Positions 52,101 through 61,800 of a stretch of DNA of 64,000 nucleotides are shown one piece after another; the stretch's first letter is position 1; every line of letters begins with the position of its first letter. This DNA comes from DATMER01 sp040349255 (GTDB lineage Bacteria; Acidobacteriota; Thermoanaerobaculia; Multivoradales; UBA5704). A model generated the notes under the pieces. That model was given only the letters and a program-made list of their open reading frames with translations, made no database searches and was not told where the DNA came from. A program made the translations under genes and the position numbers. The DNA is taken from the NCBI GenBank assembly GCA_040349255.1, contig JBEQUE010000185.1, positions 8,964 to 72,963 on the forward strand, read 5' to 3'.

Positions 52101-52827
52101 CCATCGTTTCGACACCCGGCAGCTCGGCTGGACGGCCGGAGACCGTGGCGCCGAACACCGCATCGTCCACGCCCGCCATGCGGCCGAGCAGCAGGCCCCA
52201 GGCCGCCTGGACCAGTGTGTTGAGCGTGAGCTGATGCGCGCGGGCCTGCGCCTGGAGCCGGGCGCTCGCATCCGCGGAAAGCCGCAGATCGCGCCGGCCT
52301 CGACCCGTCTGCCGGGTCGGGCTTTCCGGCAGCGGCGTGGGCTCGGTCCAGCCAGCGAGCGTCCGGCGCCAGAAGCTCTCGGTCTCGGACAGGTCCCGGC
52401 TCTCCAGCCAGGCGATGTAGTCCCGGTATGGGCGGCGGCGCTCCGCGCGCGGCTCCCGGCCCGAGCGCAGGGCACGATAGGCTTCCAGAAGGCTCCCGGT
52501 CACCGCCGACAGCGACCAGCCGTCGAGCAGCAGGTGGTGCTGGGACCACAGCAGCCAGTGCTCGGTCTCACCGGTCCTCGCCAGGGTCCAGCGCATCAGC
52601 GGGGCCCGCGACAGATCGAAGCCGCGCTGCCGGTCCGCGCTCTGAAGCTCCTCCAACCGCCTCTCCGCCGGCAGTCCTCGCCAGTCCTGACGCTCCAGGA
52701 CGACTTCCGGATGGCCGTGCACCACCTGGAGAGGACGGTCCAGCTCCTGCCAGTGGAACGAGGTGCGCAGCACGCCGTGGCTCTCCAGGGTCCAGCGGCA
52801 GGCCTGTTCGAGAGCCTCCGCGTCCAG
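49150..52827 (-). CDS. NRPS terminal part: rest of C domain, A-T-TE
   Basis: This is the same reading frame as the giant NRPS to its right, cut off by one TAG. Reading leftward, it begins inside the last condensation domain (LDAEALEQACRWTLESHGVL), keeps the active motif QHHLLLDGW, then has an adenylation domain (about 51600-50220; YVIYTSGSTGRPKG, LYGPTEATII, YRTGDLARW, HGKLDRR). A carrier domain follows (DDFFELGGDSLLSM, about 50190-49950), then a type I thioesterase (about 49900-49165) with Ser in GGWSLGGL, Asp in LIDPTPP and His in PGHHGTM. The specificity residues read D-I-F-H-F-G-L-I-I-K by eye. A GTG at 52773 could start translation but would lack the first part of the C domain, so I treat this as the 3' part of one gene. 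The thioesterase would release the peptide. Confidence 0.85.
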   Translation of the reverse strand: MDAEALEQACRWTLESHGVLRTSFHWQELDRPLQVVHGHPEVVLERQDWRGLPAERRLEELQSADRQRGFDLSRAPLMRWTLARTGETEHWLLWSQHHLLLDGWSLSAVTGSLLEAYRALRSGREPRAERRRPYRDYIAWLESRDLSETESFWRRTLAGWTEPTPLPESPTRQTGRGRRDLRLSADASARLQAQARAHQLTLNTLVQAAWGLLLGRMAGVDDAVFGATVSGRPAELPGVETMVGLFINTLPVRLRLDSSALLPWLRELLSSQAELRQHEHSPLVKVQAWSEVPRGRALFESILVFENYPIDAAMREAGGGENGLGIVEVLSREQTNYPMTLDVSPAAELMLALNFDRSRFDDASVIRMLGHLESLLSGMAKALEAGGEVSLSALPLLKEAERHQLLLDWNDTARDLSREPVHERFARQASRIPEAVALSFGKEVLSYSELDRRSNQVAQALRKRGVAPGAIVGLNLERSLEMVVGLLGIWKAGGAYLPLDPSYPPERLSFLREDAGAEVVLTQEILAEEESDEVLAVASDLAYVIYTSGSTGRPKGVLVGHAQLAHTLSASLSEMGWNGSDRIACLAPFSFDIFLFELLSPLLSGGRCDLVSISPGPDMERLSELLPDLTRLHAVPALMRQIVESVETPCPKMRTLFVGGEAVPADLLSRMREVFPEAELRVLYGPTEATIIATSWRAEPAGSSIGRPLPNVEIRVVDRDGHPSPIGASGEIWIGGPGVALGYLGRPELTAERFVERDGRRFYRTGDLARWSASGDLEFLGRGDGQVKLRGFRIELGEIESLLREADGVRDAAAGLVGNRLVAWVVPDRPGLDPRPFLQERLPSYMVPSAIVELESLPLTAHGKLDRRALPDPERGGTARFEAPRTETERRLAEIWAELLKLARVGVQDDFFELGGDSLLSMRLVAAVKQRLGRSLPLAALFETRTVERLALRLEEAGSRPWSPLVPIQPLQTPGSKPPFFCVHPMGGGVQAYLPLAKHLGPEQPFYGLEAGESVSALEEMASSYVAALRTVQPTGPYRLGGWSLGGLIAFEMARQIEAAGEQVVAVLIDPTPPGGPPDQPRGSARSVVTLAAALAFERGLAWTLHPDEVEALSAEARLERVLAELRRLGIAGEEIDLSILARHLEGCESRIEAARAYRPQPCASPILLVRPEEWSGIDPKKGWRRLAKGGLRVERVPGHHGTMVQEPNVRELARLIAEYLGEIG

Positions 52828-52830
52828 CTA
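52828..52830 (-). other. In-frame TAG inside NRPS condensation domain
   Basis: The frame reads CRIEG-TAG-LDAEALEQACRWTLESHG, while both complete sister modules in this gene have Asp at that place (CRIEGDLDAEALERACRW and CRIEGDLDEEVFERACRW). The codon GAT is therefore TAG, two base changes in one codon. All other positions stay in frame on both sides for kilobases. Confidence 0.9.
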
Positions 52831-55800
52831 CCCTTCGATCCGGCAGAGAAGTTGCTCGACGTAGACGCCGGAGCCCGGCGCGAGCATCGTCTCGAAGAGC
52901 ATGCCTTCCTGAAGCGGCGACAGCGGATAGACCTCCTCGATCCCCCACTCCGAGTCCACGAGCCGGTCGAGGCCTGCCGGCTCCAATCCGGCGAGCGGGA
53001 AGTCCGACGGCGTGTAGCCGCCAATGCGTTTCGCGGCCCGGGTCCGGGCGTGATCGATCAGCTCACGCAGGCGGACGAGGAAGCGCTCCGCCCAGGCCTC
53101 GACCGTCTCCCGGCGGTGCAAGCCCGTGCTGTAGAGCCAGTCCACCCGCAGACGGCCACCCACCACGACCGCATTCACGTCGAGCCGGTGCTCGCGCTGT
53201 GTCTTCGGGCTCACCGCCGCGCCGCCCGGCTCCGGAGCGATCGTGAACAGCGAGCCCTCCGGCAGCACCTGATCGAGCTGGCCCAGGTAGTTGAAGCCGA
53301 TTTCGGGACGATCCGACGACAGCCCCAGCAGGCCCCAGCCGATCCCTCGCCGCGGGATCGAGCGCAGGTGCTCCTTGACCGACCTGAGCGCCTCGCCCGG
53401 ATCTTCCGTCTCCATCTCCAAACGCACCGGATAGACGCTCGTGAACCAGCCCACCGTGCGCGAGAGGTCCACTCCTCCCACGATCTCCTCGCGGCCGTGA
53501 CTCTCCAGCTCCAGCCGCAGCGCCTCGCCGACGAAACAACACTCGAGCGCGGTCAGCAGCACGTCGTCGATCCGCGTCCGGTACGCCGCCGGCACCTCCT
53601 GGAGCAGGGACCGGGTCTCTTCCGCTTCGAGCGACACCGACACGCCGGCCATCGTCGCTCCGGTGTTCTCGCCGCCCGGGAAGTCCATCGGCAGGGCCAG
53701 AGCCGGCTCGCCGGACTCCCGGGTCCACCAGGGCCGCTCCGAATCCAGGGCCAGACCGCTCAGCCGTTCGGCCCATTCCTTGTAGGACGTCGTCTTGGCC
53801 GGCAGGCGCACCGGCTCTCCCGCGAGAAGCTGGCGGCAGGCCGTCTCCAGGTCTTCCAGCAGCACGCGCCAGGAGACCCCGTCCACCGCCAGGTGATGGA
53901 TCACTAGGAGCAGGCGAGCCTCCCCTTCCGGCAGATCGATCCAGGCGCCGCGAGCGATCGGGCCGGACGACAGATCGAGGCTCCTCTGGATCTGATCCAC
54001 CGCGGACAGCTCGATCCGCGACCAGCTCGGATCCTCCAGGCCCGCATTCCACTGGCGCCATTCTTCCGAGCCGCGCTCGAAGCGCAGGCGCAGCGCGTCG
54101 TGGTGGCCCAGCAGCGCCTCGAAGGCCTGCCGAGCCACCTCCTCCGTCACCGGCGAACGAACGGCCAGCAGCAACGACTGGTTGAAGTGATGGGGCTCGG
54201 CCGGGTCCGGCTCCAGGTACAGGCGCTGGATCGGCGTCAGCGGCACCGGACCGGTCACCACTCCCTGCTCGGCCTGCACCGCTTCGGCCGTGCCCGCCAC
54301 CGACGCCAGCTCCGCGATCGTCGGGTGCTCGAAGAGCTGGCGCGGCGTGATCCGGCAGCCCGAGCGCGCCGCCCTGGACACCACCTGGATGCTCAGGATC
54401 GAGTCGCCGCCCAGCTCGAAGAAGTTGTCATGGACCCCGACCCGATCCAGCTTCAGAAGCTCGGCCCAGATCCCCGCCAGCAGGCGCTCGGTCTCCGTGC
54501 GCGGAGCCGCGAAGCTGCCGGTTCCCACCCGCTCCGGATCGGGCAGCGCGCGACGGTCGAGCTTGCCATGCGCGGTCAGCGGCAAGGACTCCAGCTCCAC
54601 GATTGCCGAAGGAACCATGTAGGACGGCAGACGCTCCTGAAGGAAAGGCCGCGGGTCCACGCCAAGCCGATCCAATACCATCCAGGCCACCAGCCGGTTG
54701 CCGACCAGGCCCGCCGCCGCGTCGCGCACGCCGTCGGCTTCGCGCAGCAGCGACTCGATCTCGCCCAGCTCGATCCGGAAGCCGCGCAGCTTGACCTGAT
54801 CGTCGCCGCGGCCCAGGAACTCCAGCTCTCCCGACGCGTTCCATCGCGCCAGGTCACCCGTGCGATAGAAGCGCCGGCCGTCGCGCTCCACGAAGCGCTC
54901 GGCGGTCAGCTCCGGCCGCCCCAGGTAACCGCGGGCCACGCCGGGGCCGCCGATCCAGATCTCGCCAGAAGCTCCGATCGGAGCCGGGTGGCCGTCGCGA
55001 TCGACGACCCGGATCTCCACGTTCGGCAGCGGCCGGCCGATGCGCGAGCCTGCCGGCTCCGCGCGCCAGCTCGTCGCGATGATCGTCGCCTCGGTCGGAC
55101 CGTAGAGCACCCGCAGCTCGGCTCCCGGGAAGACCTCGCGCATCCGCGACAGCAGGTCCGCCGGCACCGCCTCGCCGCCCACGAACAGCGTCCGCATCCT
55201 CGGGCAGGGAGTCTCGACGCCCTCGACGATCTGCCGCATCAGAGCCGGCACTGCGTGCAGACGGGTCAACTCGGGCAGAAGCTCCGAAAGCCGCTCCATG
55301 TCCGGACCCGGGGAGATCGACACCAGGTCGCAACGGCCGCCTGACAGAAGTGGGTTCAGAAGCTCGAACAGGAAGATGTCGAACGAGAACGGCGCCAGGC
55401 ATGCGATCCGGTCCGACCCGTTCCACCCCATCTCCGAGAGGCTCGCCGACAGCGTGTGCGCGAGCTGGGCATGCCCGACCAGAACACCCTTGGGCCGGCC
55501 TGTCGAGCCCGAGGTATAGATCACGTAGGCCAGGTCCGACGGAACAGCCAGCGCCTCGTCGCTTTCCTCCTCGGTCAGAATCTCCCGCGTGAGGACCACC
55601 TCCACCCCGGCGTCCTCCTTGAGGAACGAGAGGCGCTCCGGCGGATAGACCGGATCGAGAGGCAGATAGGCGCCGCCGGCCTTCCAGATCCCCAGAAGGC
55701 CCACCACCATCTCCAACGAACGCTCCAGGCTCAGGCCCACGATCGCGCCCGGAACCACGCCCCGCCGGCGCAGAGCGTGGGCCGCCCGGTTGGACCGGCG

Positions 55801-58800
55801 GTCGAGCTCCTCATAGCTCAGAGTCTCGTCGCCGAAGCTCAGCGCCACCGCCTCCGGCGTCCTCGCAGCCTGGCGGGCGAAGCGCTCGTGGACCGGCTCG
55901 CGGGACAGATCGCAGGCCGTGTCGTTCCAATCCACAAGAAGCTGGTGGCGCTCCGCGTCGTTCAGAAGCGAGAGCGCGGAGAGAGCCGCGTCGCCGCCCG
56001 CTTCCAGCGCCCGGGTCATGCCCGTGAGCAACGATTCCAGATGCCCCAGCATCCGGCCCACCGACGCCTCGTCGAAGCGCGACCGGTCGAAGTTGAGCGC
56101 CAGCATCAGCTCCGCGGTGGGCGAGACGTCCAGCGTCATCGGGTAGTTCGTCTGCTCGCGCGAGCGGACCTCGACGATGCCCAGACCGTTTTCTCCGCCT
56201 CCGCCCTGGCGCATCGCGGCGTCGATCGGGTAGTTCTCGAACACCAGGATCGACTCGAACAGCGCCCGGCCCCGCGGCACCTCGCTCCAGGCCTGCACCT
56301 TCACCAGCGGGCTGTGCTCGTGCTGGCGAAGCTCGGCCTGGCTGCTCAACAGCTCGCGCAGCCACGGCAGGAGCGCCGAGGAATCCAGCCGCAATCGCAC
56401 CGGCAGGGTGTTGATGAACAGACCCACCATCGTTTCGACACCCGGCAGCTCGGCTGGACGGCCGGAGACCGTCGCTCCGAACACCACGTCCTCCGTGCCC
56501 GCCATGCGGCCGAGCAGCAGGCCCCAGGCCGCCTGGACCAGCGTGTTGAGTGTGAGCTGGTGCGCTCGCGCCTGCGCCTGGAACCGCGCGCTCTCGACGA
56601 CCGGAAGCCGCAGCTCGCGCCGGCCTCTTCCCGTCTTCCGGATCGGGCTTTCCGGCAGCGGCGTTGGCTCGCTCCAGCCCGAGAGCGTCCGGCGCCAGAA
56701 GCTCTCGGTCTCGGACAGATCACGGCTTTCGAGCCAGGCGATGTAGTCCCGGTGCGGGCGGCGGCGCTCCGCGCGCGGCTCACGGCCCGAGCGCAAGGCG
56801 CGATAGGCCTCCAGAAGATTTCCCGTCACGGCCGACAGCGACCAGCCGTCCAGCAGCAGATGGTGCTGGGACCATAGAAGCCAGTGCTCGGCCTCTCCTG
56901 TCCTCACCAGCGTCCAGCGCATCAGCGGGGCCCGCGACAGATCGAAGCCGCGCAGCCGGTCGGCGCGCTCCAGCTCCGCCAGGCGGTCCTCGACGTTCTC
57001 CGGCGGCAGGCCTCGCCAGTCCTGGCGCTCCAGGACGACTTCCGGCTCGCCGTGCACCACCTGGAGCGGCCGGCCCAGCTCCTGCCAGTGGAACGAGGTG
57101 CGCAGCACGCCGTGGCTCTCCAGGGTCCACCGGCAGGCCCGCTCGAGAGCCTCCGCGTCCAGATCCCCCTCGATCCGGCAGAGGAGCTGCTCGACGTACA
57201 CGCCCGAGCCCGGCGCGAACATCGTCTCGAAAAGCATGCCCTCCTGGAGCGGCGAGAGCGGATGGATCTCCTCGATCCCCCATTCCGAGCCCACGAGCCG
57301 ATCCAGGGCTGCCTGATCCAACCGGGCGAGCGGGAAGTCCGACGGCGTGTAGCCGCCGATCCGCCTCGCAGTCCGGCTCCGGGCGTGATCGATCAGCTCG
57401 CGCAGATGGACGAGGAAGCGCCCGGCCCAGGCCTCGACCGTCTCCCGGCGGTGCAGGGCCGTGCTGTAGATCCAGTCCACCCGCAGACGGCCGCCCGCCA
57501 CGGCCGCGTTCACGTCGAGCCGGTGCTCGCGCTGCGCCTTCGGGCTCACCGCCGCGCCGGCCGGCTCCGGAGCGATCGTGAACAAGGAGCCCTCCGGCAG
57601 CGCCTGGTCGAGTTGGCCCAGGTAGTTGAAGCCGATCTCCGGCCGCGTCGAAGACAGACGCAGAAGGCCCCAACCGATTCCGCGCCGCGGGATCGCGCGC
57701 AGGTGCTCCTTGACCGACCGGAGCGCCTCGCCCGGATCCTCCGTGTCCACCTCCAGCCGCACCGGATAGACGCTGGTGAACCATCCCACCGTGCGCGACA
57801 GGTCCACGCCGTCCAGCTCCCGGCCATGGCCCTCCAGCTCCACGCGCAATGCGTCGCCTCTGAAACAGCGTGCCAGCGCGGTCAGAAGCACGTCGTCGAT
57901 CCGCGTCCGGTACGCCGCCGGCACCTCCTGCAGCAGGGCCCGGGTCTCGTCCGTGTCCAGCGACACCGATACGCCGGCCGCCGTCGCCCCAGTGTTCTCT
58001 CCACTCGGGAAATCCACCGGCAGGGCCAGCGCGGGCTCGCCCGACTCCCGGGTCCACCAGGGCCGCTCCGATTCCAGGGCCAGATCCTTCAGACGCCCGG
58101 CCCACTCCTTGTAGGACGTGGTCTTGGCCGGCAGACGCACCGGCTCTCCGGCCAGGAGCTGGCGGCAGGCCGCCTCCAGGTCTTCCAGCAGAACGCGCCA
58201 GGAGACCCCGTCCACCGCCAGATGGTGGATCACCAGGAGCAGGCGTGTCTCGCCTTCCGGCAGGTCGATCCAGGCGCCGCGAGTGATCGGGCCGGATGAC
58301 AGGTCGAGGCTCCTCTGGATCTCATTCACCGAGGACAGCTCGATCCGCGACCAGCTCGGATCCTCCAGGCCCGCGTTCCACTGGCGCCAACCGTCCGCAC
58401 CGCGCTCGAAGCGCAGGCGCAGCGCGTCGTGGTGACCCAGCAGCGCCTCGAAGGCCCGGCGCGCCACCTCCTCCGTGACCGGCGGGCGCACGGCCAGCAG
58501 CAACGATTGGTTGAAGTGATGAGGCTCGGCCGGATCCGGCTCCAGGAACAGGCGCTGGATCGGCGTCAGCGGCACCGGACCGGTCACCACGTCCTGCTCG
58601 GCCTGGACCGCTTCGGCCGTGCCCGCCACAGCCGCCAGCTCCACGATCGTCGGGTGCTCGAAGAGCTGGCGCGGCGTGATCCGGCAGCCCGAGCGCGCCG
58701 CCCGAGAGACCACCTGGATGCTCAGGATCGAGTCGCCGCCCAGCTCGAAGAAGTTGTCGTGGACCCCGACTTGATCCAGCTTCAGAAGCTCGGTCCAGAT

Positions 58801-61800
58801 CCCGGCCAGCAGGCGCTCGGTCTCCGTGCGCGGCGCCTCGAAGCTGCCGGTTCCCAACCGCTCCGGGTCCGGCAGCGCGCGACGGTCGAGCTTGCCATGC
58901 GCGGTCAACGGCAAGGACTCCAGCTCCACGATCGCCGAAGGAACCATGTAGGAAGGCAGACGCTCCTGGAGGAACGGCCGAGGGTCCACGCCCGGCCGAT
59001 CCAACACCACCCAGGCCACCAGCCGGTTGCCGACCAGACCCGCCGCCGCGTCGCGCACGCCGTCGACTTCACGCAGCAGCGACTCGATCTCGCCCAGCTC
59101 GATCCGGAAGCCGCGCAGCTTGACCTGGTCGTCGCCGCGGCCCAGGAACTCAAGGTCACCGCTCGCGCTCCACCGCGCCAGGTCGCCCGTGCGATAGAAC
59201 CGCCGGCCGTCGCGCTCCACGAAGCGCTCGGCGGTCAACTCCGGGCGACCCAGGTAGCCGCGGGCCACGCCGGGGCCGCCGATCCAGATCTCGCCCGAAG
59301 CTCCGATCGGAACCGGCTGGCCGTTCCGATCGACGACCCGGATCTCCACGTTCGGCAGCGGCCGGCCGATGCGCGAGCCCGCGGGCTCCGCGCGCCAGCT
59401 CGTCGCGATGATCGTCGCCTCGGTCGGACCGTAGAGCACCCGCAGCTCGGCTCCCGGGAAGACCTCGCGCATCCTGGAGAGCAGGTCTGCCGGCACCGCT
59501 TCGCCGCCTACGAACAGCGTCCGCATCCTCGGGCAAGGCTTTTGAACCATCTCGACGATCTGCCTCATCAGCGCAGGCACGGCGTGCAGACGGGTCAGCT
59601 CGGGCAGCAGCTCCGCCAAGCGCTCCATGTCCGGGCCCGGAGAGATCGACACCAGATCGCAACGGCCGCCCGACAGCAGCGGGCTCAGAAGCTCGAACAG
59701 GAAGATGTCGAACGAGAACGGCGCCAGGCAGGCGATCCGGTCCGACTCGTTCCAGCCCATCTCCGAGAGGCTCGCCGACAGCGTGTGCGCGAGCTGGGCG
59801 TGCCCGACCAGAACGCCCTTGGGCCGGCCGGTCGAGCCTGACGTATAGATCACGTAGGCCAGATCCGATGCGACGGCCAGCGCCTCATCGCTTTCCTCCT
59901 CGGCCAGAATCTCCCGCGTCAGGACCACCTCTACCCCGGCGTCCTCCTTGAGGAACGAGAGGCGCTCCGCTGGATAGGCAGGATCGAGAGGCAGATAGGC
60001 GCCGCCGGCCTTCCAGATCCCCAGAAGACCCACCACCATCTCCAACGAACGCTCCAGGCTCAGGCCCACGATCGCGCCCGGCGCCACGCCCCGCCGGCGC
60101 AGAGCGTGGGCGACGCGGTTGGACCGGCGGTCGAGCGCCTCATAGCTCAGGGTCTCGTCGCCAAAGCTGAGCGCCACGGCCTCCGGCGTCCTCGCGGACT
60201 GGCGGGCGAAGCGCTCGTGGACCGGCTCGCGCGGCAGATCGCGGGCCGTGTCGTTCCAGTCCACGAGAAGCTGGTGGCGCTCCGCGTCCTTCAACAGCGG
60301 GAGAGCGGAGAGCGCCGTGCCACCGCCTGCCTCCAGGGCCTCGGCCATGGCCGTGAGCAGCGACTCCAGATGGCTCAGCATCCGGCCCACCGACGCCTCG
60401 TCGAAGCGCGACCGGTCGAAGTTGAGCGCCAGCAGCATCTCCGCGCCCGGCGACGCGTCCAGCGTCATCGGGTAGTTCGTCTGCTCGCGGGAGCGAACCT
60501 CCACGATGCCCAGACCGTTCTCGCCGCCACCGGCCTCGCGCACCGCGGCGTCGATCGGATAGTTCTCGAACACCAGGATCGAGTCAAACAGCGACCGGCC
60601 CCGCGGCACCTCGCTCCACGCCTGCACCTTCACCAGCGGGCTGTGCTCGTGCTGGCGAAGCTCGGCCTGGCTGCCCAGCAGCTCGCGCAGCCATGGCAGG
60701 AGCGCCGGGGAATCCAGCCGCAGCCGCACCGGCAGGGTGTTGATGAACAGGCCCACCATGGTCTCGACGCCGGCCAGCTCGGCCGGACGACCGGAGACCG
60801 TGGCGCCGAACACCACGTCGTCCACGCCCGCCATGCGGCCGAGCAGCAGGCCCCAGGCCGCCTGGACCAGCGTGTTGGGCGTGAGCTGGTGCGCTCGCGC
60901 CTGCGCCTGGAACCGCGCGCTCTCGACGACCGGAAGCCGCAGCTCGCGCCGGCCTCGCCCCGTCTGCCGGGTCTGGCTTTCCGGCAGCGGCGTGGGCTCG
61001 CTCCAGCCCGAGAGCGTCCGGCGCCAGAAGCTCTCCGTCTCGGCCAGGTCCCGGCTCTCCAGCCAGGCGATGTAGTCCCGGTAGGGCCGGCGGCGCTCCG
61101 CGCGCGGATCGCGGCCCGAGCGCAGGGCCCGGTAAGCCTCCAGGAGGCTCCCGATCACCGCCGACAGCGACCACCCGTCCAGCAGCAGATGGTGCTGGGA
61201 CCACAGAAGCCAGCTCTCGGCCTCTCCGGTCCGGACCACGGTCCAGCGCATCAACGGAGACCGCGACAGGTCGAAGCCGCGCTGCCGGTCGGTGTGCTGC
61301 AGCTCCTCCAGGCGGCCCTCCGCCGGCAGACCCCGCCAGTCCTGGCGCTCCAGGACGACCTCCGGCCGGCCGTGCACCACCTGGAGCGGCCGGTCCAGCT
61401 CCTGCCAGTGGAACGAGGTGCGCAGCACGCCGTGGCTTTCCAGGGTCCAACGGCAGGCCCGCTCGAAAACCTCCTCGTCCAGATCCCCTTCGATCCGGCA
61501 GAGGAGCTGCTCGACGTAGACCCCCGAGCCCGGCGCGAGCAGCGTCTCGAAGAGCATGCCCTCCTGGAGCGGCGACAGAGGATAGACCTCCTCGATCCCC
61601 CACTCGGAGCCCGCCAGACGGTCGAGTCCCTCCTGGTCGAGGCCGGCGAGAGGAAAGTCCGAAGGCGTGTAGCCGCCGATCCGCCTGGCGGTCCGGCTCC
61701 GGGCGTGATCGATCAGCTCGCGCAGATGGATCAGGAAGTGCTCCGCCCAGGTCTCGATCGTCTCCCGGCGGTGCAGGCCCGTGCTGTAGATCCAGTCCAC

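Noticed and set aside
50500..52773. Independent NRPS gene starting at GTG 52773
   Set aside because: This would begin inside a condensation domain and lack its first third; the codon is an internal Val in sister modules and no ribosome site is seen.
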